From IMG/VR virus record IMGVR_UViG_3300032086_000116, positions 1-43,132 of that record: a stretch of DNA of 43,132 bases. One strand, 5' to 3'. This document shows positions 8,053-17,032 of this stretch, one piece after another. The position numbers and the translations under genes were made by a program. The notes beneath the pieces are model-generated. The model made no database searches, was not told the origin of the DNA, and worked only from the letters and a program-made list of their open reading frames with translations. Every line of letters starts with the position of its first letter. The stretch's first letter is position 1. The DNA is from a virus.

Positions 8053-8819
8053 TGGCTACAACATATCTTGATTTAACTAACGAAGTTTTAAGAGAACTTA
8101 ACGAAGTGGCACTGACAGCTGGTAACTTTACAGATGCTATAGGTCTTCAAAAGTTTGTTAAAGATGCAGTTAATAAAGCTATCTTTGATATTGCAAACGA
8201 GGAACCACAGTTACCATTTTTCTCAGCAGGATTAAGCGGTTCTACTGACCCTTTTTATGGTAATGTTACAGTAGCCACAACAGCAGGTACCAGATGGTAT
8301 CTATTGAAAACAGGAAGCTCTAGTATTAAAGATGACTATGCTTCCGTAGACTGGGATGATTTTTATATTACTACTATAAATGTGAGTGGCGAATCAGCTC
8401 CGTATGTATCTAAAGGTTTAAGATTTTTAAACTTAGAAGATTGGAGAAGATATTACAGAGATGGTGAAAATGCTGACGATGCAGACACTCAAGCATATGG
8501 TGAACCAAGATATGTTATAAAGTCTCCCGATAATAGGAAGTTTGGATTGAGTCCAATTCCTGACAAAGAATACAACGTACATTTTTATGCGTTTACAAAG
8601 CCAACAAAGCTTAGTGCATATGATGATGAAATAGTATTCCCCGAACAATACAGTAACGTTATAACTTCAAAAGTGCGTTACTATGTGTGGCAGTTTAAAG
8701 AAAGCCCACAACAAGCTGCTTTTGCTTTGGAAGACCACAAGAAGTCAATGCGACATATGAAATCAAATCTTGTCAATCCAACACCACGAAGCATGACAGA
8801 CGATAGAGTTTATTTTTAA
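8052..8819 (+). CDS. head-tail adaptor / tail tubular protein A-like
   Basis: A 255-residue protein placed as T7 gp11 or P22 gp4-type adaptors are, next to the larger tail protein. The N-terminus (TYLDLTNEVLRELNEVALT) and the C-terminal helix (WQFKESPQQAAFALEDHKKS) match the pattern of marine podovirus neck proteins, in which these helices pack on the portal. The assignment comes from gene order and resemblance, without a diagnostic motif. Confidence 0.72.
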   Translation: MATTYLDLTNEVLRELNEVALTAGNFTDAIGLQKFVKDAVNKAIFDIANEEPQLPFFSAGLSGSTDPFYGNVTVATTAGTRWYLLKTGSSSIKDDYASVDWDDFYITTINVSGESAPYVSKGLRFLNLEDWRRYYRDGENADDADTQAYGEPRYVIKSPDNRKFGLSPIPDKEYNVHFYAFTKPTKLSAYDDEIVFPEQYSNVITSKVRYYVWQFKESPQQAAFALEDHKKSMRHMKSNLVNPTPRSMTDDRVYF

Positions 8820-8822
8820 TTT

Positions 8823-10418
8823 ATGGCACGTTCACAACCTTATACCATATCTTGCGATGGAGGTTTAATAAATACTTCTAACTCTTTAGAATTATTAAAG
8901 ACTCCGGGATTTGCGACAAAGTTAAGAAACTTTGAAGTTAATATTTCTGGTGGATACAGAAGAATTAATGGGTTTACAAAGTTTGGTGGAACTAGTGCAG
9001 TAAAACCAAATACAACTGAAAAAGTATTAGGTATTTTTGTATACGGTGATGGAGTTATAGTTTGTTCTGGAACTGATATATTTTTCAGTGAAGACGGAAC
9101 TAGCTGGTTACAAATAAATAAATTATCTGCTACAGGGGGTGATAACTATACAACCTTTACAGGTAAAGCAGCTACTACAAGAACAAATCAAGGTCAGTGT
9201 ACTTTCGCTCTTTACGAAGGTAATTTTGATTATGGAGAAGTTTTAATTTGTGATGGAGTGAACCAACCTTTTTCATTTAGAATGGAAGGTACAGGAGCTT
9301 TAACTACTCGAACATTTTTTACTTCGGAAATAACAGTATCAGGAAGCGTAGGTCCAACAAATGGAGTAATCCACGACCACCACTTTATTGTGGATGGAGG
9401 CTCAACAGCTCCAAATACTATCTATTATAGTGTTGATAATGACCCCGATAACTTTACTGGTGCAGGAGCAGGTAATATAGTATTATCTGACCAAATTGTA
9501 GGATTACACAGTTTTAGAGAAGATTTAATTGTTTTTTGTAAAAATAGTATACATAAATTAATTAATATAAATGATAGTGCAAATATTGCGGTTGTTCCGA
9601 TAACAACTAATGTAGGTTGTTTAAATGGACAAAGCATCCAAGAAATAGCTGGTGATTTGTTATTTTTAGCACCAGACGGTTTTAGAACAGTTGCAGGTAC
9701 GTCAAGAATTGGTGACGTAGAGCTTAGTACAGTTAGTAAACAAATACAAACTACTATTAAAAATATAGCTAATACTGTTTCTGATTATACAATTTCTAGT
9801 GTAGTCATTAGAGAAAAATCTCAGTACAGATTATTTTATAGTAAATCTACTGACCCAGCAGCATCTTCAAAAGGTGTTATAGGAGTTATAAGACCAAACG
9901 GTTTTCAATGGTCTGAAACATTAGGTATACAAGCAGCAGCTATAACATCTGGATTTAATGATGTAGGTATTGAAAAATATTATCACGGAGATAATAGTGG
10001 TAATATTTATGTTCACGATGCTGGTAACGATTTTGATGGAACAGCTATTGCTGCTGAGTATCAAACTCCAGATATTGATTATGGAGATTTAGGAACATTA
10101 AAAACTTTACATTTTGTAAAGATTTCTATTGGACCAGAAGGTTCGGTACAGCCAAGTTTAAAAGTAAGATACGATTACGACAGTAATACTATTCCACAAC
10201 CGGAAACATACACATTAAGTAATGTTCCAGCTCCAGCGGTTTTTGGTGAAGCTTTATTTGGTACAGCAATTTTTGGAGCAACAGAACAGCCTTTTGTACG
10301 TCAAGCGATACAAGGCAGTGGACACAGTAATTTTTTTAATATAAACAGTGAGGATTCAAACGCACCTTATACAATAAATGGATTATACATAGACTATATT
10401 CCATCAGGTAGGAGATAA
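8823..10418 (+). CDS. tail hub/stabilisation protein (gp12/P22 gp10-like)
   Basis: A 531-residue, beta-rich protein following the adaptor. The first 60 residues (CDGGLINTSNSLELL, then TPGFATKLRNFEVNISGGYR) are typical of marine phage tail proteins that build the tube or nozzle. Repeated short strands such as VYGDGVIVCSGTDIFFSEDG suggest a beta-propeller-like core. The ATG is 4 bases after the adaptor stop. T7 gp12 or P22 gp10 function is inferred from position. Confidence 0.7.
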   Translation: MARSQPYTISCDGGLINTSNSLELLKTPGFATKLRNFEVNISGGYRRINGFTKFGGTSAVKPNTTEKVLGIFVYGDGVIVCSGTDIFFSEDGTSWLQINKLSATGGDNYTTFTGKAATTRTNQGQCTFALYEGNFDYGEVLICDGVNQPFSFRMEGTGALTTRTFFTSEITVSGSVGPTNGVIHDHHFIVDGGSTAPNTIYYSVDNDPDNFTGAGAGNIVLSDQIVGLHSFREDLIVFCKNSIHKLININDSANIAVVPITTNVGCLNGQSIQEIAGDLLFLAPDGFRTVAGTSRIGDVELSTVSKQIQTTIKNIANTVSDYTISSVVIREKSQYRLFYSKSTDPAASSKGVIGVIRPNGFQWSETLGIQAAAITSGFNDVGIEKYYHGDNSGNIYVHDAGNDFDGTAIAAEYQTPDIDYGDLGTLKTLHFVKISIGPEGSVQPSLKVRYDYDSNTIPQPETYTLSNVPAPAVFGEALFGTAIFGATEQPFVRQAIQGSGHSNFFNINSEDSNAPYTINGLYIDYIPSGRR

Positions 10419-10423
10419 AATAA

Positions 10424-13400
10424 ATGGCAAGTTATACAAGACAAAGTACATTTGCAGACGGAGATACAATTACAGCTGCTTTATTCAATAATGAATTTAA
10501 TCAGCTTGTAAACGCTTTTAGTGCTACGACAGGTCACAAACATGACGGTACAGCTGGAGAAGGTCCAGTTATTGACCAAATAGGTGACTCAGGGAATACA
10601 CCTGTTAATAGAGTACTAATAGATACTACGAATAACTATATTGAATTTTGGGTTGATGTATCAACTGTATCTACACAACAGTTATACATTGCTGATGGTG
10701 CAATTATTCCTGTTACTGATAACGACATTGACTTAGGTACAAGCTCTCTTGAGTTTAAAAATCTTTACCTAGATGGTACAGCTACAATAGATACTCTTAC
10801 CGTTGATGAAGCTGCAACCGTTGGTACAACTCTAGGCGTTACCGGTGCTACAACACTATCAAGCACACTAGCAGTTACTGGTGCAGCTACCCTTAGTTCA
10901 ACATTAGCAGTTACAGGTAATACAACTGTAGGAGGTACACTTGGAGTTACTGGTGCTACGACATTAAGTTCTACACTTGCAGTCACTGGAACTTCAACTC
11001 TCACAGGTAATGTTACTGCTAGTAATGATTTATCTGTTGGAGGTAACTTAACAGTTACAGGTAACGCAACGATTTCAGGTAATCTTACATTTGGTGATGC
11101 AGATACAGACAGCATTAACCTAGCTGCTGAGATTGATTCTAATATTGTACCAAATACAGATGATACTTATGACATTGGTACAACTGCAAAACGCTGGAAA
11201 GATGCTTACATTGATGGTACAGCATATATTGATGCTATTATATTCAATGGAACTTCTATCACTTCAACAGCTTCAGAACTTAATTTACTTGACGGAGCTA
11301 CGGTCACAACTACTGAAATTAATATTCTTGACGGTGATACCGCAGCTACTGCAACAACTTTAGCAGATGCTGACAGAGTTATTGTAAACGATAACGGTAT
11401 AATGAAGCATGTTGCACTTACAGATTTTGAAGTCTACTTTGAAAACGTTTTAGATACTCTTGCAAGTGTTACAACTGTAGGAGCTTTAGGTGCTGGTTCG
11501 ATTACATCAGGATTTGGAGATATTGATAACGGTGGCTCTGCAATTACTACTACTGGCACCATTACTTATGGCTCACTTAGTGATGGCACCATAACAATAA
11601 CAGCCTTTGCAGATGAAGACGATATGGTCTCAAACAGTGCAACGCTTGTACCAACTCAACAATCTGTCAAGGCTTATGTCGATGCACAAGTCACAGCACA
11701 AGACCTTGACTTAACTTCAGACAGTGGTACTATTGCAATAGATCTAGACAGTGAAACATTAACAGTCGCAGGTGGCACAGGTATTGATACTTCTGCAACT
11801 GCAAATACTGTAACTGTTGCAATTGACTCTACCGTTGCTACACTAACCGGTACACAAACACTAACAAATAAAACACTTACAAGCCCTGTAATCAACACAG
11901 GCGTATCAGGTACCGCAGTGCTTGATGATGATACTTTTGCTACAGCTTCAGCAACTACACTAGCAACTTCAGAATCTATTAAAGCTTATGTAGATGCTAA
12001 TGTCCAAAGTGCTGATACTTTAGAAGAATTAGCCGACACTAATATTACCACACCTGCTGATGCAGCTATGTTGTTTTATGATACAACTACATCAAAATGG
12101 ATTGATAATGTGGTTAGTGGAGACATTACAATTGCTGATACTGGTGTTGCAGCTATTGGCTCTGGAGTTATTGTAAATGCTGATATAAATGCTAGTGCAG
12201 CCATTAGTGTTTCTAAGACTGCTTTAGTCGATGGTACAGGATTAACTTTAACAGGCGATACTCTTGCAGTAGATGCTTCATTGACTCATGTCACTGCTTT
12301 AGGAACTATTGCTACCGGTACATGGCAAGGTACAGCTATCGCAGACGCTTATGTTGCTAACGATTTAACTATTTCAGGTGGAACTATTGATAGTGCAACA
12401 ACTATTGATGCGTCTGTTATTGGAGGCACAACTCCCGCTGCTGGTACGTTTACTACGCTTACAGCAAATACATCTATTACAGGCACACTAGCAACAGCTG
12501 CACAAGGTAATGTTACAAGTCTTGGTACTTTGACAGGTTTAAGTGTATCAGGCGATGCAGCTTTTGATACAAATACATTGTTTGTAGATGTAAGTGCTAA
12601 CTCAGTTGGTCTTGGTACAATAACACCTTCTGCACAATTGCACATTGTGGGAACCGATACAACAAATCAAGTTATTATTGAGAATACTGATGCAGCAGCA
12701 GACACTGCACCAGACTTAATCTTGTTTAGAAATTCTGGTTCTCCAGCAGTAAACGATAATATAGGTAATATTCAATTTGATGGTGAAAACAGTGCATCAA
12801 CTCAAACAACTTATGGAGCTATCCGAAGTGTTATTCTTGATGCTACAGCTACAAACGAACAAGGTAGATTAGATTTTTATACAAACCAAAGCGGAACCTT
12901 AACCGCTGGACTATCTATTACTGCTGATGGTTTGACTGTTGATGGTGATGCAGAACTTGTAGGTAATGCTCTATCGTTTGATTTTATGGAGTCAGACCAA
13001 ACAGATAAAAATCTACGACTTCGTGCAAATGGCGGAGTTTTCTCAGTTCAAACACTTTCAGATGATAAGGGCACACAAACAAACAGACTACAGATTAGCC
13101 ATACAACAGGCGATGTAAGTTTCTACGAAGATACAGGTACAACTCAACAATTTTATTGGGATGCAAGTGCTCAAAGTCTTGGTATAGGTACGACTAGTCC
13201 ACAGCAAATGCTACACCTTGCAGCTGGAAGTTCAGTAATAAGATTAGAAGATACTGATGTTAGCTCTTATGGTGAAATAGTATATAACACCGCATCAGGT
13301 GGATTAGTTTTAAGAAGTGATGAAAATGCTGCTGCAGGTACATCAGGTAGTAATATAATTTTTGAAACTGATGGCTCGGAAACAGCTAGAGTTACTGCAA

Positions 13401-13855
13401 GTGGTATAACCTTCAACGGAGATACCGCAGCAGCAAACGCATTAGATGATTACGAGGAAGGTGCTGTAACTCTTACTTTTAGAGACGAATCAGGTAATAC
13501 CACAACAGGTTCTAGTGGAGCATATACTAAAATAGGTAGAACAGTTATATTTACAGGAGAAGAGGCAAACGTTCCTGTAACTGGTTTAGTTACTACAGAT
13601 AATATTCAACTTGATTTACCTTTTACAGCAGGAACTGGACAAACTGGTGATTCTGTTGGAACAACTTGGTGGCAAACTGTAAGTAATATTACTAATCCTG
13701 AGAGAGCAATTGTTATGACTGTTGGTGATGGTGCTAGTGAAGTTAATTTTCAACAAGTTTATACAAGCGGAACTGGTGTTAGCGTAAAAGTAAGCGACTT
13801 AAATGCTGGTGGTTTATCCGACCTTAGAAGGTTCTGTCTTGTTTATCATGTTTAA
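10424..13855 (+). CDS. large repetitive tail fibre protein
   Basis: An 1143-residue fibre likely to bind the host surface. The N-terminal about 60 residues (FADGDTITAALFNNEFNQLV, ATTGHKHDG) resemble fibre attachment domains. Residues 131-222 are six or more VTG-x-TTLSSTLA-type beta repeats. The middle has familiar fibre motifs (GTQTLTNKTLTSPVI, ATGTWQGTAI). Two LGIGT-TSP / LHI-type segments occur near 735 and 925. The C-terminal YTKIGRTVIFTGE domain is a typical tip module. Gene order places it before other virion proteins. No chaperone or peptidase domain was seen. Confidence 0.88.
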   Translation: MASYTRQSTFADGDTITAALFNNEFNQLVNAFSATTGHKHDGTAGEGPVIDQIGDSGNTPVNRVLIDTTNNYIEFWVDVSTVSTQQLYIADGAIIPVTDNDIDLGTSSLEFKNLYLDGTATIDTLTVDEAATVGTTLGVTGATTLSSTLAVTGAATLSSTLAVTGNTTVGGTLGVTGATTLSSTLAVTGTSTLTGNVTASNDLSVGGNLTVTGNATISGNLTFGDADTDSINLAAEIDSNIVPNTDDTYDIGTTAKRWKDAYIDGTAYIDAIIFNGTSITSTASELNLLDGATVTTTEINILDGDTAATATTLADADRVIVNDNGIMKHVALTDFEVYFENVLDTLASVTTVGALGAGSITSGFGDIDNGGSAITTTGTITYGSLSDGTITITAFADEDDMVSNSATLVPTQQSVKAYVDAQVTAQDLDLTSDSGTIAIDLDSETLTVAGGTGIDTSATANTVTVAIDSTVATLTGTQTLTNKTLTSPVINTGVSGTAVLDDDTFATASATTLATSESIKAYVDANVQSADTLEELADTNITTPADAAMLFYDTTTSKWIDNVVSGDITIADTGVAAIGSGVIVNADINASAAISVSKTALVDGTGLTLTGDTLAVDASLTHVTALGTIATGTWQGTAIADAYVANDLTISGGTIDSATTIDASVIGGTTPAAGTFTTLTANTSITGTLATAAQGNVTSLGTLTGLSVSGDAAFDTNTLFVDVSANSVGLGTITPSAQLHIVGTDTTNQVIIENTDAAADTAPDLILFRNSGSPAVNDNIGNIQFDGENSASTQTTYGAIRSVILDATATNEQGRLDFYTNQSGTLTAGLSITADGLTVDGDAELVGNALSFDFMESDQTDKNLRLRANGGVFSVQTLSDDKGTQTNRLQISHTTGDVSFYEDTGTTQQFYWDASAQSLGIGTTSPQQMLHLAAGSSVIRLEDTDVSSYGEIVYNTASGGLVLRSDENAAAGTSGSNIIFETDGSETARVTASGITFNGDTAAANALDDYEEGAVTLTFRDESGNTTTGSSGAYTKIGRTVIFTGEEANVPVTGLVTTDNIQLDLPFTAGTGQTGDSVGTTWWQTVSNITNPERAIVMTVGDGASEVNFQQVYTSGTGVSVKVSDLNAGGLSDLRRFCLVYHV
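10814..11089 (+). repeat. 36-nt coding tandem repeats in tail fibre
   Basis: Imperfect tandem copies encode 12-residue units of the form VTG-A-TTLSSTLA (residues 131-222 of the fibre). DNA copies share words such as GTTACTGGTGC and AGTTCAACA but differ at third positions, so the repeat is kept at protein level. Such arrays can change length by recombination and so change fibre length. Confidence 0.8.
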
Positions 13856-13864
13856 TTTATATTG

Positions 13865-13884
13865 CGTTAAGTAGATTCTTAACG
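13865..13884 (+). other. short inverted repeat between fibre and next gene
   Basis: CGTTAAG (13865-13871) and CTTAACG (13878-13884) form a 7-bp stem with a 6-nt loop in the 52-bp gap after the fibre gene. No T-run follows, so a classical terminator is unlikely. It may be an mRNA-stabilising or processing hairpin before the Shine-Dalgarno (TAGGAG) of the gene at 13908. Confidence 0.45.
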
Positions 13885-13907
13885 TGGACTTTATATAGGA
13901 GAAAAAA

Positions 13908-14183
13908 ATGGCTTTAACAAAAGAAATAAAAGTAGATAAAATAGAAGTATTAGAACTTGGTAACGTGCAAGTTCGTACAGCTACAGTCGTCAAAGAGGAT
14001 GACGTAGAACTTAGCAGAACTTACAGCAGACATGTTGTAAATCCATGTTGGTATAACAAATCAGATAGTACATGGAACGATACAGATATCTCAGGCGAAG
14101 ACGCAGAAGTACAAGCAATCTGTAATGCTAAGTGGACAGATGCTGTTAAAACAGCTTATAAAGCTTTTCACGCACCGGAGTAA
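13908..14183 (+). CDS. conserved small protein after fibre, 91 aa
   Basis: A 91-residue acidic protein with a TAGGAGAAAAAAA ribosome binding site. It contains IKVDKIEVLELGNVQVRTAT, an LSRTYSRHVVNPC segment and EVQAICNAKWTDAVKTAY. I know this pattern as a frequent neighbour of fibre genes in marine phages, but the function is not established. A fibre-associated or fibre-assembly role is inferred from position only. Confidence 0.8.
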   Translation: MALTKEIKVDKIEVLELGNVQVRTATVVKEDDVELSRTYSRHVVNPCWYNKSDSTWNDTDISGEDAEVQAICNAKWTDAVKTAYKAFHAPE

Positions 14184-14189
14184 TACTAC

Positions 14190-14432
14190 ATGGAACTATC
14201 AGCATACATCGTTTGGAACGTCTTTATAACGCTTGTTCTTGCTCCTCTACTCTACAGTATTAGACAGAACAGCAACGAGATACAACGTCTTGGTATATTA
14301 CTAAATAAGACTCGTGAAGACCTTGCAAGAGAGTATGTAACCAAACAAGAACTACGAGACGACATGACTTTGCTTATGGACCGTATTCAAAAAATTGACG
14401 AAAAACTTGACAAACTGTTTGAAAGACAGTAA
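14190..14432 (+). CDS. membrane-anchored coiled-coil protein, 80 aa
   Basis: Residues 5-23 form one hydrophobic segment (AYIVWNVFITLVLAPLLYS) followed by a continuous charged helix with heptad character (about 28-80), giving a short N-terminal anchor with the coil outside or inside the membrane. No signal-peptidase site is clear. Similar proteins occur in marine phages without known role. Size and topology would fit an inner-membrane spanin-like or holin-associated protein, which is inference. A promoter-like sequence overlaps its 3' end. Confidence 0.8.
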   Translation: MELSAYIVWNVFITLVLAPLLYSIRQNSNEIQRLGILLNKTREDLAREYVTKQELRDDMTLLMDRIQKIDEKLDKLFERQ

Positions 14433-14435
14433 AAT
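14407..14435 (+). promoter_or_regulatory. sigma70 promoter candidate before 14455 gene
   Basis: TTGACA at 14407-14412, 17-bp spacer, TAAAAT at 14430-14435 (11 of 12 consensus positions). Expected start near 14442, just upstream of the TAGGAG Shine-Dalgarno of the gene at 14455. The -35 lies in the codons for a Leu-Asp-Lys motif, so chance is possible in AT-rich DNA. Confidence 0.4.
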
Positions 14436-14454
14436 ATACATATAGGAGTAAACT

Positions 14455-14796
14455 ATGAAACTTAAAAGACCTAATAAGTCTGGAAACCAACCTACTAATC
14501 AAGGATACCCACATCCATCACCTAAGATTTCTGGTGATGCTAACTCAGGTACAAGAGTAGGCTTCGGTGGAAACGTTGGCGGTGAAAACCCAGTGGGTGG
14601 AGCTAATAACATTTATCTAAAAGATAACGCAGGAATCGGAGGAGATTCAAACTCCGGTACACAAGTTGGCTTTGGTGGTAATGTTGGTGGTGTTAATCCA
14701 GTAGGTGGCGTAAACGATATATACCTACCTGAAAATCAAAAGATTGCTGGTGGTGCCAACGACAATATCTATCTTAAAGATAATCAAGAAGTCTAA
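14455..14796 (+). CDS. Gly/Asn-rich tandem repeat protein, 113 aa
   Basis: After a basic 25-residue N-terminus, the protein has two 36-residue repeats (about 27-62 and 63-98) sharing NSGT-x-VGFGGNVGG, NPVGG and NxIYL, plus a partial third copy (GGANDNIYLKDN). Composition is low-complexity Gly/Asn, without signal peptide or membrane segment. I recognise no family. The location among virion genes suggests a structural or decoration role, but there is no direct evidence. Confidence 0.8.
   Translation: MKLKRPNKSGNQPTNQGYPHPSPKISGDANSGTRVGFGGNVGGENPVGGANNIYLKDNAGIGGDSNSGTQVGFGGNVGGVNPVGGVNDIYLPENQKIAGGANDNIYLKDNQEV
14533..14796 (+). repeat. 108-nt coding direct repeat (2.3 copies)
   Basis: Copies begin at 14533 and 14641 with a period of 108 nt; a partial copy occupies about 14746-14790. 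Third-position differences are frequent while the protein repeat is kept, which suggests selection on the protein. Confidence 0.75.
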
Positions 14797-14801
14797 CACA
14801 C

Positions 14802-15035
14802 ATGCCCTACAAACGTGAAGGCAATACTGTCTTTGTAAAGCGTGGAAATCGTTGGGTCAAAAAGGCAGAAGCTAAATCAGCAAAAAATGCTGAAAGCATG
14901 TTACGTTTGTTACGAGGAATAAAACACGGTATGAAAACTAGAAAAAAGAAAAAGCACGGTGGTCCTATCGTTATGATATTGCTTGGTAAACTTCAAAGTA
15001 GGAAAAAGAAAAATGGAAAAGAAAAGAAAAAATAA
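14802..15035 (+). CDS. small lysine-rich protein, 77 aa
   Basis: The product starts MPYKREGNTVFVKRGNRWVK and ends in runs of Lys/Arg (KTRKKKKHGG, RKKKNGKEKKK), giving an extreme positive charge. Similar MPYK-starting short proteins are common in marine phages. A short hydrophobic patch (PIVMILLG) lies near residue 57. DNA condensation or capsid packing is possible, unproven. Its 3' end overlaps the start of the next gene. Confidence 0.7.
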   Translation: MPYKREGNTVFVKRGNRWVKKAEAKSAKNAESMLRLLRGIKHGMKTRKKKKHGGPIVMILLGKLQSRKKKNGKEKKK

Positions 15036-17028
15036 AAAATTAGGTACGGAAGAAATTACACCAACTGTAAGAGAACGTGCAAGAGTTACTTCTGAACGTC
15101 AAGATTACCGTAACGGTGGTAGAGTTTCTTTAAGAATTGGTGGAGAGCCAGAAAATAATGACCCAAGAAGACCTCCTAGAAATCCAACTCCTTCTCCACA
15201 ACCAAGTCCTAGTATCAATCCAGATGCATTAGTAGACCCAGAAGAAAGACAAAAAAGAATTGAAGAGACAGCACAACGAGTAGAGACTGCTGCAGAAGGA
15301 GAAGTACCTGAAGCTGCTGTTATTCCAAAAGCCGAACAAGTTGGTGGTAAATTCACTCAAAGAAAAACAACTATGGCAGCTCCTACTGAGGTAGATGTCA
15401 CAAAGGCTAAAGCTGTAAAAGATGAACAGGTTGCTAAAGCCAAAGCAGTAAAAGCAGCTGCACCAGAAGAAATGGAAGCAGCTACAATGAGAGCAGCAGA
15501 GGTTTCTCCAAAAGTTAAAGTAGGAGTAGCAGAAGGAGAAATAGGAGAAGACGAATTAGCAAAAGCTGCGGGTGTTGAAAGAGTAGAACCTATTGAAGGA
15601 GTTGAAGTAGACATTGAAAAAGGAGCTTTAGCTAAAAGAGTAGTAGGCACATTATCACCACAGGCAAAAGCTACAGCAGCAGAAAATGCTGGAACAAGTT
15701 TAGCAAGAGTTACTAGAGCTAAAAAACAACTTTCAAAAGCTGGATTAAGCGATGCAGATATTGCAGAACTTGGTAACGACCCAGAAGCTTTAGAAGATAG
15801 GTTGGCAGATTTTAGTGAAGAAGAAAGAGGTTTAATTGCTGGATTACCTGAAGAAGCTTTAGTATCTAATCAGATTGACAGTTTATTAGCAGGTATTGAA
15901 GAGGGAGAAGTTCCTGTGTGGGCAAGACCTGCGGTAGCATCAGTTGAAACTATGTTAGCCAAAAGAGGTTTAAGAGCTTCTAGTGTTGCTAGAGATTCTT
16001 TACTTAATACTATTATTCAAGCAGCGTTACCTATTGCCCAGTCTAATGCTCAAGCCATACAGTCTAGTGTAGCTCAACAAAAAAGTATTGAGGCACAAGC
16101 TGCGGAAGCAGATGCACAGAGAAGACAACAAACAGCACTTAGTAACGCTGATAAAGTTTTTCAATTAGACATGGCTCAGTTTAGTGCTGACCAACAAACA
16201 GCTTTATCAAACAGTAAGTTTTTACAAACAGTTAGTTTAACAGAAGCAGGTTACGACCAACAAGCAGTAGTACAGAATGCTACGTTAATGTCACAAGCTA
16301 ATTTAGCTGAAGCTGATTTTTATCAGAAAGCTCAAATACAAAATGCTCAAGCATTCTTACAAATGGATATGGCTAATCTTAATAATCAACAACAAGCTAA
16401 TGTTTTAAAAGCTCAACAAACTCAACAAAGATTATTAAGTAATCAAGCTGCACAAAATGCTGCAAGACAGTTTAATGCTACAAGTGAAAATCAAATACAG
16501 CAGTTTGCAGCAAATTTAAATACACAAGTAAGTCAGTTCAATGCAAGTCAAATGACAGCAGTAAGTCAATTCAATGCTACACAGGCTAACGCTGCTGCTG
16601 CTAGAGATGCACAAAGAGAAGCAGATTTAAATAAGTTCAATGCTCAGTTAGTTACACAGGTTGACCAGTTTAACAGTCAACAAGACTTTGCAAGGAATCA
16701 ATGGAATGCACAAAACGCAGCAGCTGTTGAAGCTTCTAACGTCCAGTGGAGACGACAAGCTAATACAATTAACACAGCTGCACAGAATCAAATCAATATG
16801 CAGAATGCCATGAACGCATTTAATTTAAGCTCACAATCAATGGCTTTCTTATGGCAAGAGTTACGTGACCAAGCTGACTTTGATTTTAGAGCTGTTGAAA
16901 ATGAAGAAAACAGAGCTGCTCAGATACTTGCAACTGCGATTGCTAACGAAGGTAAGGCTGGTGAAAATTATGATGACTCAACGCTATCATTAATTTCACA
17001 ATTAGTCAGAAGTTTTGGAATAGGATAA
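15013..17028 (+). CDS. Gln/Ala-rich internal virion protein
   Basis: ATG 15013 is chosen because an AGGAAAAAG Shine-Dalgarno precedes it; a TTG at 14983 would add 10 residues. The 671-residue product has a basic N-terminus, a Pro-rich stretch (about 50-70), an Ala/Glu/Val-rich middle, and a long C-terminal half (about 340-640) of Gln/Asn/Ala heptad-like repeats with recurrent QFNA motifs. I recognise the QFNA/NAQ pattern from marine podovirus virion proteins. Ejection or internal-core function is inferred from its place just before the large LysM protein. Confidence 0.75.
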   Translation: MEKKRKNKKLGTEEITPTVRERARVTSERQDYRNGGRVSLRIGGEPENNDPRRPPRNPTPSPQPSPSINPDALVDPEERQKRIEETAQRVETAAEGEVPEAAVIPKAEQVGGKFTQRKTTMAAPTEVDVTKAKAVKDEQVAKAKAVKAAAPEEMEAATMRAAEVSPKVKVGVAEGEIGEDELAKAAGVERVEPIEGVEVDIEKGALAKRVVGTLSPQAKATAAENAGTSLARVTRAKKQLSKAGLSDADIAELGNDPEALEDRLADFSEEERGLIAGLPEEALVSNQIDSLLAGIEEGEVPVWARPAVASVETMLAKRGLRASSVARDSLLNTIIQAALPIAQSNAQAIQSSVAQQKSIEAQAAEADAQRRQQTALSNADKVFQLDMAQFSADQQTALSNSKFLQTVSLTEAGYDQQAVVQNATLMSQANLAEADFYQKAQIQNAQAFLQMDMANLNNQQQANVLKAQQTQQRLLSNQAAQNAARQFNATSENQIQQFAANLNTQVSQFNASQMTAVSQFNATQANAAAARDAQREADLNKFNAQLVTQVDQFNSQQDFARNQWNAQNAAAVEASNVQWRRQANTINTAAQNQINMQNAMNAFNLSSQSMAFLWQELRDQADFDFRAVENEENRAAQILATAIANEGKAGENYDDSTLSLISQLVRSFGIG

Positions 17029-17032
17029 AGCT

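Noticed and set aside
10814-11089. Tandem repeats resembling a CRISPR-like array
   Set aside because: The units are coding, imperfect, 36-nt long without unique spacers and continue the fibre reading frame.
10765-12645. Long open frames on the minus strand opposite the tail fibre
   Set aside because: They are Val/Ala/Pro-rich shadows of the Thr/Ala/Gly repeats, without ribosome sites or homology.
14983-15012. TTG start for the Gln-rich virion protein
   Set aside because: ATG 15013 has a Shine-Dalgarno; the TTG does not.
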